In this document: piece by piece, positions 8,992-18,311 of the stretch
Numbering within the stretch: position 1 is the first letter of the stretch
Layout: each line of letters opens with the position of its first letter
Source of the DNA: Moraxella lacunata
GTDB taxonomy: Bacteria; Pseudomonadota; Gammaproteobacteria; Pseudomonadales; Moraxellaceae
Direction: 5' to 3'
Assembly (NCBI RefSeq): GCF_002027545.1
Contig: NZ_MXAN01000037.1
Coordinates: forward strand, 1 to 42,587
DNA: 42,587 nt
Program-made: the position numbers and the translations under genes
The notes under the pieces: model-generated
What the model saw: the letters and a program-made list of their open reading frames with translations, nothing else
Told to the model about the DNA's origin: nothing
Databases searched by the model: none

Positions 8992-9750
8992 TTAGAAGCG
9001 ATATGTTGCACCAACTTTAACGATGGGATACCAGGTAGGGTTATTATCTCTGATGGTTTTTTCTAAGTCAGCTTTGAACTCTTTTTCACGTTGACCGCCT
9101 AGAACAGTAGCGTTATCCACATTCACCTCGGTTTTCCATTTACCAGTATAGGTAGCACCCACCTCACCAAAGAAACCTAAGCGACTGTTGCTGTTAATGT
9201 TTGGCTTAACGCCCAAAGTTAAGTAAGGGGCTAGGGTATTACCAGACTTTGCCTTAACGTTAATGTCGCCATTAACCTGATACTCTTTGTTATCAATCTT
9301 AAGGGTAGCATTAAGCTTGTTGTCTTGCACAATGACACCAGTACCCACGGTCAAGCGGTTTTTCCAAGGACGTAGATTAACACCAACATAAGGGTTGCTG
9401 TAATCGCCATCAAGTCTTAGGTTGCCTTGGTAGTCGTCCCACTCATCGCCCAGTACTTTTTTCCAGTTGATGATAGAGTCGCTACCACCAATATCGGTAT
9501 CCACATCAAAGCTACCACCATTCCAACCAGCGACCACTTCGGTTGATTCGTTGGCTGACCATGCAATGCTCGCACCATAGCCCAATGTACCAATCTCAGC
9601 ATTGATGGCACCTGGTTTGGCTAGTGTGGTAAATACAGTTTTGCCACTGTCCACAATAGTGTGACCTGCATCAGTTACGACATTTGCCATGGCAGTACCA
9701 GAAAATAGTACCACAGTAGTTAGGGTTGCTAACTTTAAAGTTTTCATCAT
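8992..9750 (-). CDS. Outer membrane beta-barrel protein, function unknown
   Basis: About 252 residues from MMKTLKLATL, with a signal peptide ending GTAMA-NV (cleavage around residue 23). The mature part alternates polar and hydrophobic residues (YLTLGVKPNINSNSRLGFFG, VGATYTGKWKTEV) and ends GATYRF, the terminal aromatic residue that marks outer membrane barrels for BAM insertion. I do not recognise a specific family. The open frame runs 26 codons further upstream, but GGAG before the ATGs at 9750/9747 and the signal peptide fix the start. A good promoter lies at 9806-9835. Confidence 0.85.
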   Translation of the reverse strand: MMKTLKLATLTTVVLFSGTAMANVVTDAGHTIVDSGKTVFTTLAKPGAINAEIGTLGYGASIAWSANESTEVVAGWNGGSFDVDTDIGGSDSIINWKKVLGDEWDDYQGNLRLDGDYSNPYVGVNLRPWKNRLTVGTGVIVQDNKLNATLKIDNKEYQVNGDINVKAKSGNTLAPYLTLGVKPNINSNSRLGFFGEVGATYTGKWKTEVNVDNATVLGGQREKEFKADLEKTIRDNNPTWYPIVKVGATYRF

Positions 9751-9805
9751 TTTTTCTCCAAAAGTAATATATAAACTAAATATTAATTTATATGCTTTTA
9801 TTTTA

Positions 9806-9835
9806 ATATTAAAAAGCCATAAAATCAATAGTCAA
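9806..9835 (-). promoter_or_regulatory. Sigma-70 type promoter for the outer membrane protein
   Basis: On the minus strand, TTGACT (9835-9830) and TAATAT (9811-9806) with 18-base spacing, about 55 bases ahead of the start codon. Confidence 0.55.
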
Positions 9836-9905
9836 TTCAAAGGGATTTGTGATATTTTGATGACTTTCATGTTTTGTTGTGTAAACGTATAGACTTCAAA
9901 TTACC

Positions 9906-9937
9906 AAAAAAGATTGTTTTATAAAAACAACAATCTT
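9906..9937 (-). terminator. Terminator after comF
   Basis: Stem AGATTGTT / AACAATCT with a 10-base loop, followed on the minus strand by TTTTTGG. It lies about 55 bases past the comF stop. Confidence 0.6.
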
Positions 9938-9991
9938 ATGTATGGCAAGACAAAGTTTTTAAATCGATTCTCATCCGCCAAAAGCCACCCA

Positions 9992-10750
9992 TCACCTACC
10001 CCACACCGGCAGATGAATCCCCTCTCGCCCATGCAACACACAAACGGCATGAACTTTGGCGGTAGCATGCTCTGACCAAATGGCATTTGCCATGGCAAGC
10101 AGTGTTGAGCCTGTGGTTACAACATCATCAACCAGTATCGCATGGCGGGTAGGTAGCGTACCGGTAAGATAAAAATCATGCTTCACATTTTGCAAACGCT
10201 CACCACGACTAAGACCACGCTGATGAATGGCATTATCCAAGCGAGAGATGCCCTGCCATATCGGTATCTGCCACAAAAAAGATAAATACTTGGTCAAAAT
10301 CAGCACAGGGTGAAAACCCCGTTCCACCAAACGAGTGCCTGTGGTCGGAGTTGGAACAAGCACGGCGTTATCGGCACTCACGCCTTGGGGTCGCCTGACG
10401 TATCTCATCAGATGATACAAAACCATAAGTGATGATACATTCGCTTTATCCTTAAAAACCGTCATGACCCGCTTTAATGGCACCTCATAATAAGCAGCTG
10501 CATACAAAGGCATCTCCTGCTTATCATCACGTATGACAAATATTGGCAATCTATCCGCCCATTGTGCATGGCAATAAATACAAAGTAATGGCGTACGATA
10601 AAAAGGGGCATGGTAAAATGGGGCATGTTGGGTTGCATGTTCCATCTTTAAATCAGCTCTGACATCTATCGCTTGTCCACATAACTGGCAACACTCATGT
10701 ATGTATGAAGCAAGCATGGCAAGGGCATATGGGGGCAGACGAGCAGGCAA
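9992..10750 (-). CDS. comF: ComF family phosphoribosyltransferase-like protein
   Basis: 252 residues. ComF proteins are needed for natural transformation, where they act with the competence DNA-uptake machinery in the cytoplasm. The N-terminus has a two-CxxC zinc finger (CQLCG at about 22, CIYCH at about 57). The C-terminal half is a type I phosphoribosyltransferase fold with the PRPP loop HAILVDDVVTTGSTLLAMA and the RGLSRGERLQNV segment typical of the family. The start lies 3 bases after the pldA stop, so the two form an operon. Moraxella species are often naturally competent, which fits. Confidence 0.92.
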   Translation of the reverse strand: MPARLPPYALAMLASYIHECCQLCGQAIDVRADLKMEHATQHAPFYHAPFYRTPLLCIYCHAQWADRLPIFVIRDDKQEMPLYAAAYYEVPLKRVMTVFKDKANVSSLMVLYHLMRYVRRPQGVSADNAVLVPTPTTGTRLVERGFHPVLILTKYLSFLWQIPIWQGISRLDNAIHQRGLSRGERLQNVKHDFYLTGTLPTRHAILVDDVVTTGSTLLAMANAIWSEHATAKVHAVCVLHGREGIHLPVWGR

Positions 10751-10753
10751 GGA

Positions 10754-12022
10754 TTATAACCCCATCCAATCGTTTAACATCACACCCACACCCACGGTTG
10801 TAGACTCATGATTATAATCAATGATGGATGAGCCATAGCCATGAAACAGCTGAACATAACCACTTACGCCTTTGCCGATGGGGCGAACATAGTCAAGTTG
10901 AATCGCTCCTTTGCTGTTCTTAGGATTATAACGCAAAGTGCCTGATACGTTATTACCCTTATCAAACTGATACATAAAACGCACATCACCATAATAATCC
11001 ATGATATCAGGATTATCGTTGGGCTTGGAGCCATTGTCCTTTTTTAAGATACGCCCCCACACACGTGGCATGACCGTAAACTTACCCCACTCTGCTCCTG
11101 CCATGGCATAGGCACGATTCCACGAACGTGACAGCGGGTCATCCTCACCATTTGAGTGATGTACCACACCTGCACCCAACATACGCAACCTACCACCAAA
11201 GGGCAGGTCTGCCACCACAGGCTGAGTGATGAACAGCTCTGGCTGATAGTCATGAGCCCTAAACGGACGTGAGTTATCTTCGTTATACACCTGCCAATGC
11301 GACTGCTGAGTATAGCCAAACCACATGTCTGCGTTCGTGCCAAACAGGTCTTCGACAACTTTGGATTTAAATGACACTTGGAATTTTAACTCGGTACTAC
11401 GAATGTCATTGTCGGTATAGTCCACCACTTCTTGAGTTGAGGTGCTGACCGAACGGTTGGGTTTGGTATTGACAAACACCGGCAGGACATACATGGGGTT
11501 ATGGGGACGAGCCTTCCACAGTCCACCACTGTTTTTGTCCAAGTCATAAGCCAGACTCATCGGAGTGTATCTACCACCATCCACACTACCAAAGCCGCTG
11601 GCACTGATGTTAGGACTCATATCATCACTCATCTCATTCATGCCATCGTCTGTTAAAGTCATATCAATGGCCGATGAATACTTGACAGGCTCAATAAAGG
11701 CAATTTGTGGGCTACCTTTTATAAGATGTCCAAATGTCTGTTTTAAATCAAGGGGACGTTTTTCATGAAGCACGCTTGGCACCCTACCTAGGGCAATGCT
11801 ATCAAAACATGCCAAACGCTCGCCATCATTTAACACAGACGCACAATCAAAAAACAGCCGTTCATCGTATATGGGGCTTGCAATGTCAAGCTCACTTATC
11901 TGCACACGCTCATCAGAGATGGGTAGTATCATCTCTTCTGCCCATGCCTGCCCACTCATGACACCCAAACACGGTAACAAGAATGACACAGCAAGGCTCA
12001 ATCGCTTTGGAATAAAATTCAT
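10754..12022 (-). CDS. pldA: Outer membrane phospholipase A
   Basis: About 422 residues from MNFIPKRLSLAVSFLL. It has a signal peptide (ending QAWA) and a C-terminal PldA barrel that hydrolyses phospholipids misplaced in the outer leaflet and depends on calcium and dimerisation. The active site is visible in GVVHHSNGEDDPLSRSWNR, equivalent to His142/Ser144 of the E. coli enzyme. It is longer than the E. coli protein (about 290) because of a roughly 150-residue N-terminal region including a short DCASVLNDGERLACFDSI segment, a small cysteine-pair motif seen in other Moraxellaceae PldA. The upstream ATG at 12043 is less likely because it precedes the signal peptide. Confidence 0.92.
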   Translation of the reverse strand: MNFIPKRLSLAVSFLLPCLGVMSGQAWAEEMILPISDERVQISELDIASPIYDERLFFDCASVLNDGERLACFDSIALGRVPSVLHEKRPLDLKQTFGHLIKGSPQIAFIEPVKYSSAIDMTLTDDGMNEMSDDMSPNISASGFGSVDGGRYTPMSLAYDLDKNSGGLWKARPHNPMYVLPVFVNTKPNRSVSTSTQEVVDYTDNDIRSTELKFQVSFKSKVVEDLFGTNADMWFGYTQQSHWQVYNEDNSRPFRAHDYQPELFITQPVVADLPFGGRLRMLGAGVVHHSNGEDDPLSRSWNRAYAMAGAEWGKFTVMPRVWGRILKKDNGSKPNDNPDIMDYYGDVRFMYQFDKGNNVSGTLRYNPKNSKGAIQLDYVRPIGKGVSGYVQLFHGYGSSIIDYNHESTTVGVGVMLNDWMGL

Positions 12023-12199
12023 AAATATCTCACACAAGCACATAACGCAAATGATGTTAGCCGCTCATCAAATAAGAGCGGTACATTGGGCATCATGTAT
12101 CTAAACCTTATCTAATTTTATCAATCATTATACACTAGAACAAACAGCATATTTTAACAAAAATCAAACATGCTTGTAAATTGTAAATCAAACAGTAAT

Positions 12200-12256
12200 T
12201 AGGACGTGCCTACCTTTGATATTTGTATGAAAAACACAAAAGGTAGGCACACCCTA
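12200..12256. repeat. MITE-like element, TAGGGCGTGCC family, internally deleted copy
   Basis: Ends TAGGACGTGCCTACCTTTG and CAAAAGGTAGGCACACCCTA enclose only about 17 bases, so this is a short copy of the element at 38067-38166. The inverted repeat continues into TAAT/ATTA on both sides. It lies 16 bases past the dsbD stop codon and could fold into the terminator for dsbD. Confidence 0.7.
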
Positions 12257-12272
12257 ATTATTTAAAAAATCA

Positions 12273-14435
12273 TCAAAATTTTGCCAATGCAGTCTCAAAA
12301 TCGGTACGCTTAACCTCACCGAGCAGCATGGTTTGTAATTGTCCTTGCTGATAAATGAGCAATGCAGGTGGCCCAAACAGCCCATAACGTGCCAATACGG
12401 CTCGGCTGTCGTCATTGGTCTCAGTGATATCCAGTTTAACAACTTGATAATTTGACAGCACCTCGGGGCGGTTGGTAAACAGTGTGCGTTCCATGATGCG
12501 ACATTCCACACACCAATCGGCGGTTACATCCACCAGTACTTTTTCATGACTGGCAAGAATGGGGTCAAGTTCATCCAGACTGCTTATCTTAATATCTGCC
12601 CTAGCATCTGCGATGGTCGCTGTCGCTGTTGTCCCAAGTTTGCTCAAAGGTCGCCATGGGTCATTTGCCCCCATGCTTGCTCCCACCACAAGGCACGCCG
12701 TCCAAACAACCCCTACCAAGGCAAAGGCATGGGATGCCATATTTTTTATTCTAAACAGCCATACCGCCGTCATCGCAAACCACACCGCCCAAATGACAAG
12801 CATGACAGGCGACAGCAGTAGTCGCTCCAACAAAGACAGCGATACCGCCAGTAATAATAATCCACAAAATTCCTTGACACGGTTCATCCACTCGCCTGCT
12901 TTTGGCATGAACTTACCTTGTGCCAAACCGATGAACATGAGTGGCACAGACAGCCCCAACCCCAAAGAGAATAAAGCAATAAAACCAAAAGGCACACTAC
13001 CGCTTACCGAAACCGCCGTCAAAGCTCCTGCCATGGGGGCAGACACGCAAGGCGATACCACCAACGCCGATAACGCCCCAGCAATAAAGCTACCACCGAC
13101 ACTGCCCAGTTTATCGTCAGCAGATTGAGACTTTCTGTGTAAAATGTTTTGCACCCCAGATGGCAATGTTATCTTAACAACATCAAACATATACAAGGCA
13201 AGCAAGGCAAAAATAATGGCAAATATTCCCAACACATAAGGATTTTGTAACAGTCCAAGCACACCCAATGCCTGCCCAAACCACGCAATCAATCCCCCCA
13301 GTACGCCATAAGCGGTTGCTACGCCCAGCCCATAACTGCCCGACAAAACAAAGCCTTTTAAAGCGGTGTTAGATTTGTTGTGCGTTACAATATTAGCAAC
13401 AATCGGTATCATTGGATAGACACATGGTGTAAAGGATAACAACAATCCTGCCAAAAAGAGCAACAATACCGCCAAAGCAGGGTTTTTGTTAATACCAAAG
13501 GGGTCGCTTTGGCTGCTGAGCGCCTGATGATTGGTGTCTAAGGTTGTCTTAGTTTGGGTATTGGTTGAGGCATTGGTTGAGAGATTGACCATACCATCAG
13601 AGGTATGACTGTCCAAACCCATATTTGGCTCACCCATGACCCCCCCTTGCTCATCATCAAGCACATGAGTTACCAATGGCGATGATGGGGTTGATGATGT
13701 TTGATCAAGCGTGGCATTTTGGTTGGTGGATAAACTCACCTCATTTTGATTTGTCGCTGTCTGTCCAGATTGGGCAGGTGCTACATTTGGATTTCTTTTA
13801 TCCAAAGCATGGTTTGAGTCATTATTTAAGCCAGACCCTGCGTCTTTGGGTGCACCTTTTCTAGATGGGCTTGTCTTATTTGCGCTCTGAGTGCCTGTGT
13901 CATTATTTTTTGATGAATCAGAACTGCCTGTCAGATTGATGGTGGTATTTAGCGTCTCAGGAGGATAGCATAGCCCCGCCTTGGCACAGCCCTGCCAGCG
14001 GATACTTATCGGAGCATTCGTATCAGCACTGGCGGTCAATTTAACAGTTGCCACCACGTCATCATCAAACACCGCTACCCGTCCAAACTCAGGGTCATCT
14101 ATCATGGTGTGTGTTTTATTAAATGACCATGTTCCCATACTCACACCATCAGGTAAGGTCAGTTTGATTTTATCTTTATATACATAATGCCCAGGCGTTA
14201 CGCCAAATGTGAGTGTGAGTAGGTTGCCTTGCTGATGGGCAGAGACGTTAAAAGCCTGATGAACAGGTAAAAATTTTGATTTGGGTTGCTGGGCGAATAA
14301 ACTTGATACACTGCCATCGCTTTTGGCGGTATCAGCAGACAGTGCCATCGCTGGCAGGGGCAGAGTCAAAGACAAAGCAATCGCTAGGATGGAAAAACGG
14401 GGCGAACAGGTGAATTTTGACATATTTTTAGCCAT
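12273..14435 (-). CDS. dsbD: Thiol:disulfide interchange protein DsbD
   Basis: About 720 residues. It carries electrons from cytoplasmic thioredoxin across the inner membrane to periplasmic disulfide isomerases and cytochrome maturation. Domains in order: signal peptide; periplasmic alpha domain with the CAKAGLCYPP cysteine pair; a long low-complexity Ser/Thr/Asn/Gln-rich linker (about residues 175-310); eight-helix membrane domain with FTPCVYPMIP and SPCVSAPMAGAL; and a C-terminal thioredoxin domain with DVTADWCVECRIMER. The linker is much longer than in E. coli DsbD (565 residues). The start is uncertain between 14456, 14435 and 14423; none has a strong ribosome binding site. Confidence 0.94.
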   Translation of the reverse strand: MAKNMSKFTCSPRFSILAIALSLTLPLPAMALSADTAKSDGSVSSLFAQQPKSKFLPVHQAFNVSAHQQGNLLTLTFGVTPGHYVYKDKIKLTLPDGVSMGTWSFNKTHTMIDDPEFGRVAVFDDDVVATVKLTASADTNAPISIRWQGCAKAGLCYPPETLNTTINLTGSSDSSKNNDTGTQSANKTSPSRKGAPKDAGSGLNNDSNHALDKRNPNVAPAQSGQTATNQNEVSLSTNQNATLDQTSSTPSSPLVTHVLDDEQGGVMGEPNMGLDSHTSDGMVNLSTNASTNTQTKTTLDTNHQALSSQSDPFGINKNPALAVLLLFLAGLLLSFTPCVYPMIPIVANIVTHNKSNTALKGFVLSGSYGLGVATAYGVLGGLIAWFGQALGVLGLLQNPYVLGIFAIIFALLALYMFDVVKITLPSGVQNILHRKSQSADDKLGSVGGSFIAGALSALVVSPCVSAPMAGALTAVSVSGSVPFGFIALFSLGLGLSVPLMFIGLAQGKFMPKAGEWMNRVKEFCGLLLLAVSLSLLERLLLSPVMLVIWAVWFAMTAVWLFRIKNMASHAFALVGVVWTACLVVGASMGANDPWRPLSKLGTTATATIADARADIKISSLDELDPILASHEKVLVDVTADWCVECRIMERTLFTNRPEVLSNYQVVKLDITETNDDSRAVLARYGLFGPPALLIYQQGQLQTMLLGEVKRTDFETALAKF

Positions 14436-14463
14436 GATGAAATGATAAAATGGCATAAGCCAC

Positions 14464-14498
14464 AGAAAAAACGGCTTATTATATCATAAGCCATTTTT
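14464..14498. terminator. Terminator between pgsA and dsbD
   Basis: Stem GGCTTA / TAAGCC within GGCTTATTATATCATAAGCC, flanked by A-rich sequence on the left and TTTTT on the right, so it can act in both directions. It lies only about 30 bases before the dsbD start. Confidence 0.6.
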
Positions 14499-14569
14499 GG
14501 CGATTATACGCAACTTACACATGATTGTGGATTTTTGTTAATTTTACTTCAAATTTAATTACTTCAAAT

Positions 14570-15217
14570 TTAATTTTGCTTTAAATAAGGCCATGCCGCC
14601 CTAAGATAAATCATCATTGACCATAAGGTTAATATCACCGCAACAACCATCAAGGCATAACCCAACGTCTCCAAACTCTCCCAGTTAAGCAGCAACACAA
14701 TAATGGCAATCATTTGAAATGTGGTTTTTAATTTACCCACATATGAGACCGCCACACTGGTACGATTACCAAGCTCTGCCATCCACTCACGCAGTGCAGA
14801 CACAGCAATTTCACGAGAAATGATGACAATGGCGCTAATCGCCATCACGATGTTTGGATGCCACTGCACCAAAACAATCAGTGCTGCTGCCACCATCAAT
14901 TTATCCGCCACAGGGTCTAAAAAGCGTCCAAATGCCGAACTCTGGTTCAATTTACGTGCCAAATAGCCATCGAGCCAATCGGTCACTGCCGCCAATATAA
15001 AAACAAACGTCAGCAAAAAATGACGGAGCATGTTATCGCTGTATTCTAGCATGCCAAGGCGAGCAATGGCGTTATCAGGAATGGCAGGCACACCAATGCC
15101 AAGTGCGGGGGGCATGTACGCAATCGCCACGAACAGCGGTATCATGACAATGCGAGCAATCGTCAAGTTATTGGGCAGGGTAAAAATGCTAGTCTTGTTG
15201 GGCTTATCGTTAGACAT
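14570..15217 (-). CDS. pgsA: CDP-diacylglycerol--glycerol-3-phosphate 3-phosphatidyltransferase
   Basis: 215 residues with about five membrane helices. It makes phosphatidylglycerol phosphate, the committed step toward phosphatidylglycerol and cardiolipin, at the inner membrane. The CDP-alcohol phosphotransferase signature is intact: DWLDGYLARKLNQ followed by GRFLDPVADK (D-G-x2-A-R-x8-G-x3-D-x3-D). The start at 15217 (MSNDKPNKTSIFTLPNNLT) is the only good ATG; the ribosome binding site is weak. It is divergent from the flavoprotein gene at 15385. Confidence 0.95.
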   Translation of the reverse strand: MSNDKPNKTSIFTLPNNLTIARIVMIPLFVAIAYMPPALGIGVPAIPDNAIARLGMLEYSDNMLRHFLLTFVFILAAVTDWLDGYLARKLNQSSAFGRFLDPVADKLMVAAALIVLVQWHPNIVMAISAIVIISREIAVSALREWMAELGNRTSVAVSYVGKLKTTFQMIAIIVLLLNWESLETLGYALMVVAVILTLWSMMIYLRAAWPYLKQN

Positions 15218-15270
15218 GGCGAGTTAAACATAAAAATATGGGCGTATGATACCCTAAAATGGGGTGTTTT

Positions 15271-15297
15271 TGTGTAAAAATTTAAGATTTTTACACA
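15271..15297. promoter_or_regulatory. 11-bp inverted repeat between divergent pgsA and flavoprotein genes
   Basis: TGTGTAAAAAT / ATTTTTACACA, perfect arms with a 5-base centre, in the 167-base divergent promoter region. It could be an operator or overlap a promoter; no regulator is identified. Confidence 0.4.
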
Positions 15298-15384
15298 GAT
15301 TTTTGGTAAAATAAAGCAATTTTTATGCCCACTTTATTTTTATCCTTTATCCTTTGACACTCATCATCAAATCATCACACCATC

Positions 15385-16614
15385 ATGACTCATCCGACCC
15401 CATCATCGCCTAAGCCCGCCACCCACTTTGACGCCATCATCATCGGTGCAGGGGCTTCTGGGCTGTTTTGTGCTTTTCATCTTGCCCAGCGTGGCAAAAG
15501 CGTGTTGGTGCTTGACCACACCAACAAAGCTGGCAAAAAAATTCTCATGTCAGGGGGCGGACGGTGTAACTTCGTCAATATGGACGTGCGTCCTGAGCAT
15601 TTTATCAGCCATAATCCGCATTTTGTACGGTCGGCATTGGCAAAATTCACGCCCCATCATTTCATGAATTATGTCTATAAGCATGGCATTGGTTTTCATG
15701 AAAAATCGCACGGGCAACTGTTCTGCGATGACTCATCCAAAGACATCCTAAACATGCTCCTGACCGAATGCGACCATCATGGCGTAACCATCTGGCTAAA
15801 CACCAAAATCAGCACCATCAACAAGAGCGACACATTCACCCTAACCACGCACAAAGACAACCGTGAGCATACCCTGTCTGCCCACTCACTCATCATCGCC
15901 ACAGGCGGTCTGTCCATTCCCACGCTTGGGGCGAGCGGTTTTGGCTATCAGGTTGCCGAGCAGTTTGGACATCAGATACTGCCAACATCGGCAGGGCTTG
16001 TGCCATTTACCTTTACCGGCCACATCGGAGCCATGGCAAAAGAGCTAAGCGGTATCAGCATGGACGTCATCGCCTTTAATGACAAAGCCCAATTTGCCCT
16101 ACCGCTACTGTTTACCCATCGGGGACTGTCAGGCCCTGCCATGCTTCAACTATCCAACTACTGGCAAATCGGCGAGTACATTCACATTAACCTACTGCCA
16201 CACATGAGTGCAGGCGAGCTGTTAATCAAACACAAACACACGCACCCCAAACAGCACATTCGCACCGCCTTACAACCCTATTTTGCCAAAAAACTGCTAT
16301 TGGCGTTAGAGAGCCATTTTTGGCAACAGCACAAAGACAGCGATCTTGCCAACATCAAGGACAAAGAACTCATCACGCTTGGCAATACCCTAAACGACTG
16401 GCAAATCAAGCCATCAGGCACCGAAGGCTACCGAGTGGCAGAAGTAACCCTTGGCGGTGTGGATACCCGTGATGTATCTAGCAAAACCTTTGAGAGTAAG
16501 CTGTGCGATGGTCTATACTTTATCGGCGAAGTGCTGGATGTCACAGGTCAGCTTGGCGGTTATAATTTTCACTGGGCATGGGCAAGTGGCTTTGCGTGTG
16601 CGATGGCGGTGTGA
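15385..16614 (+). CDS. NAD(P)/FAD-dependent oxidoreductase, HI0933/YhiN family
   Basis: 409 residues. An FAD-binding Rossmann motif DAIIIGAGASGLFCAFHLAQ (about 15-34) is followed by the family mark AGKKILMSGGGRCNFVN, a second dinucleotide segment LIIATGGLSIPTLGASGFG, and a C-terminal GGYNFHWAWASGFACA. The family (often labelled BaiN/RdsA-like) is conserved in bacteria, but the substrate is not established. The short Pro/Ser/Thr-rich head before residue 15 is probably a natural start. Confidence 0.9.
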   Translation: MTHPTPSSPKPATHFDAIIIGAGASGLFCAFHLAQRGKSVLVLDHTNKAGKKILMSGGGRCNFVNMDVRPEHFISHNPHFVRSALAKFTPHHFMNYVYKHGIGFHEKSHGQLFCDDSSKDILNMLLTECDHHGVTIWLNTKISTINKSDTFTLTTHKDNREHTLSAHSLIIATGGLSIPTLGASGFGYQVAEQFGHQILPTSAGLVPFTFTGHIGAMAKELSGISMDVIAFNDKAQFALPLLFTHRGLSGPAMLQLSNYWQIGEYIHINLLPHMSAGELLIKHKHTHPKQHIRTALQPYFAKKLLLALESHFWQQHKDSDLANIKDKELITLGNTLNDWQIKPSGTEGYRVAEVTLGGVDTRDVSSKTFESKLCDGLYFIGEVLDVTGQLGGYNFHWAWASGFACAMAV

Positions 16615-16807
16615 GTAGGTTTTATTGGAATTTTTTTAAATCAGCCCCATGTTTAGCCTTAATATCAGTGACTGATTCATCAAGGGAGAGTTATTAATTT
16701 AATCTCACACCCAAAAATCACCCAATAATCAACAAACCACCATTTTAGGTTAAGATTAGATTAAAATCACTTTTAAGTTTTTTGAAATAACTTCACTAAG
16801 GACACCC

Positions 16808-17566
16808 ATGCAATTTAAATTTCTGGATAACATCACAGGATTTGGCGATAAAGATTGGTCAAAGCAATGGATAATCGCTTGGTTTGTGGTTGGGGTCATC
16901 GCCCTATTTGTCGGCTTTTGGCAAACCACCGAACACACAGGGCTTGACTGGTTTTATCTTATCGTCTCCTACATCGGGCTTTTGTGCGTGGTCGGCTTGT
17001 CCTTTCGCAAAAACGTCATGGGCAACGGCTTTGGTATGCTTGCCACTATCGGCGAAGTGGTCGTGCAGGGCAGTCGTGGAGCGATTGGACTCATGCTTGC
17101 CCCACTCTTTAACTTTTTTACGCACGTTTGGGGCGTGATTTATTGGAAAAAGAACACGGACGCAGACGGCGATATGCTTGTGCAATCGGCAAATAAATAT
17201 GTGTGGACAATTACCGTTTTATTTATCACTATTGGCATTTATTTATTTCCAATTATCAATGATTGGCTTACCACTCATAATTACGCCATTTATCAAGATG
17301 ACGGCACTACCTTTATGGGGATTAGCTTTTATACCATTAACATTTTGGCATTTATTTTATCCGTTACCGCCCAAGCCACGATGATAATGCGATATTCTTT
17401 TAATTGGTATTTGTGGATTATTGTTAATATGGTTTGGCTTATTGTCAATATCATGACCGCCAATTATATTTTTGCTATTCAGACAATGGTTTATCAGGTT
17501 AATGCCATTGTTGGGTTATATGGGTGGTATCGGAGCGAAAAGATAAATAAAGCCGAAAATAAATAA
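16808..17566 (+). CDS. pnuC: PnuC-family nicotinamide riboside/NMN transporter
   Basis: 252 residues, seven to eight membrane helices. PnuC proteins import vitamin B3 compounds, mainly nicotinamide riboside, by facilitated diffusion coupled to phosphorylation in the cytoplasm. The WxxW-containing helix (FNWYLWIIVNMVW) and the C-terminal YQVNAIVGLYGWYR are typical. AAGGA precedes the ATG by about 5 bases. The 193 bases upstream are AT-rich; I could not identify an NAD riboswitch there. No NadR or other NAD-salvage gene lies next to it. Confidence 0.9.
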   Translation: MQFKFLDNITGFGDKDWSKQWIIAWFVVGVIALFVGFWQTTEHTGLDWFYLIVSYIGLLCVVGLSFRKNVMGNGFGMLATIGEVVVQGSRGAIGLMLAPLFNFFTHVWGVIYWKKNTDADGDMLVQSANKYVWTITVLFITIGIYLFPIINDWLTTHNYAIYQDDGTTFMGISFYTINILAFILSVTAQATMIMRYSFNWYLWIIVNMVWLIVNIMTANYIFAIQTMVYQVNAIVGLYGWYRSEKINKAENK

Positions 17567-17653
17567 CCAAAAAGTCATTTAGCAGTCATTTAAAAATCTT
17601 AAATATTAAATCTTTATCATAGCAAACGATTGACAATATTTTTATCATGGGTT

Positions 17654-17780
17654 AAATTGCACTTTACAAGATGAAAAAGCACTATGGTTTCCGTTCGTGG
17701 TGAGCCATGCCTGCCCATAACGGTTTTCCTACCCGCAGGCATGGCTCAGGGTGAACGGTTTCCGTAGTAAAGTTTAATTT
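17654..17780. repeat. Folded repeat element, CCGTTC family, copy A
   Basis: The core 17691-17758 begins CCGTTC and ends GAACGG and folds back on itself. Its inner 9-bp stem is CATGCCTGC/GCAGGCATG (minus-strand reading) around a loop containing GGGTAGGAAAACCGTTATGG. Outer inverted arms ACTTTAC (17661) and GTAAAGT (17767) extend it to about 127 bp. Copy B at 27043-27154 has the same flanks and loop but a different stem. It fills most of the gap between pnuC and the next gene. Confidence 0.75.
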
Positions 17781-17802
17781 TGTTAGCTGTATTAACAATA
17801 AA

Positions 17803-17831
17803 TTAACCCATTCTTTTAACAAGCCTAAAAT
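17803..17831 (+). promoter_or_regulatory. Possible promoter for the DUF962 gene
   Basis: TTAACC at 17803-17808 and TAAAAT at 17826-17831, spacing 17, twelve bases ahead of the ATG at 17843. The very short leader makes this tentative. Confidence 0.35.
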
Positions 17832-17842
17832 AAAGACATTTT

Positions 17843-18286
17843 ATGCACCCATTTAAATCGCAAAAACCTTTATCACTTTGGCTGTCCGAATATGCCGTCA
17901 GCCATCAAAATCCCACGAACAAACGCATTCATTATATCTGTGTGCCGATTATCTTTTTGACCATAGTCGCCCTGCTTTATCACATTTCTGTGTATCTGCT
18001 CGCAGTCGTTACGATAGGCGTGCTATGGTTTTATGTGCGATTGTCTTTGTCGTCCTTTGTTGCCATGCTTGCCTTTTATGGGCTGTGTCTTGGTATTGCC
18101 GTGTTTGCCCCTGTTGGTATTTGGTTTTGGGTTGGGGTGTTTGTGGTGGCGTGGATTGGGCAATTTGTCGGGCATAAGATCGAAGGGGCAAAGCCGTCAT
18201 TTTTTGAAGATTTGCAATTTTTGCTGATTGGACCTTTGTGGGTGGCGTTTGCACTGCTTGGCAAAACACCCGCCCGACAATCATAA
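17843..18286 (+). CDS. DUF962/Mpo1-like membrane protein
   Basis: 147 residues. The N-terminus has the family pattern EYAVSHQNPTNKRIHYICVP (H, N-P, N-K, H, P), then about four membrane helices with GHKIEGAKPSFFEDLQFLLIGP. The yeast relative Mpo1 is an iron-dependent dioxygenase for 2-hydroxy fatty acids; whether the bacterial protein does the same is inference. The histidines that would bind the metal (in SHQN, NKRIH and GHKIEG) are present. Confidence 0.85.
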   Translation: MHPFKSQKPLSLWLSEYAVSHQNPTNKRIHYICVPIIFLTIVALLYHISVYLLAVVTIGVLWFYVRLSLSSFVAMLAFYGLCLGIAVFAPVGIWFWVGVFVVAWIGQFVGHKIEGAKPSFFEDLQFLLIGPLWVAFALLGKTPARQS

Positions 18287-18311
18287 CCCTAATTTTGTCA
18301 TGGCTTTTTGC

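Noticed and set aside
16615..16807. NAD-type riboswitch ahead of pnuC
   Set aside because: The region is AT-rich with no recognisable aptamer core; a covariance-model search would be needed to claim it.
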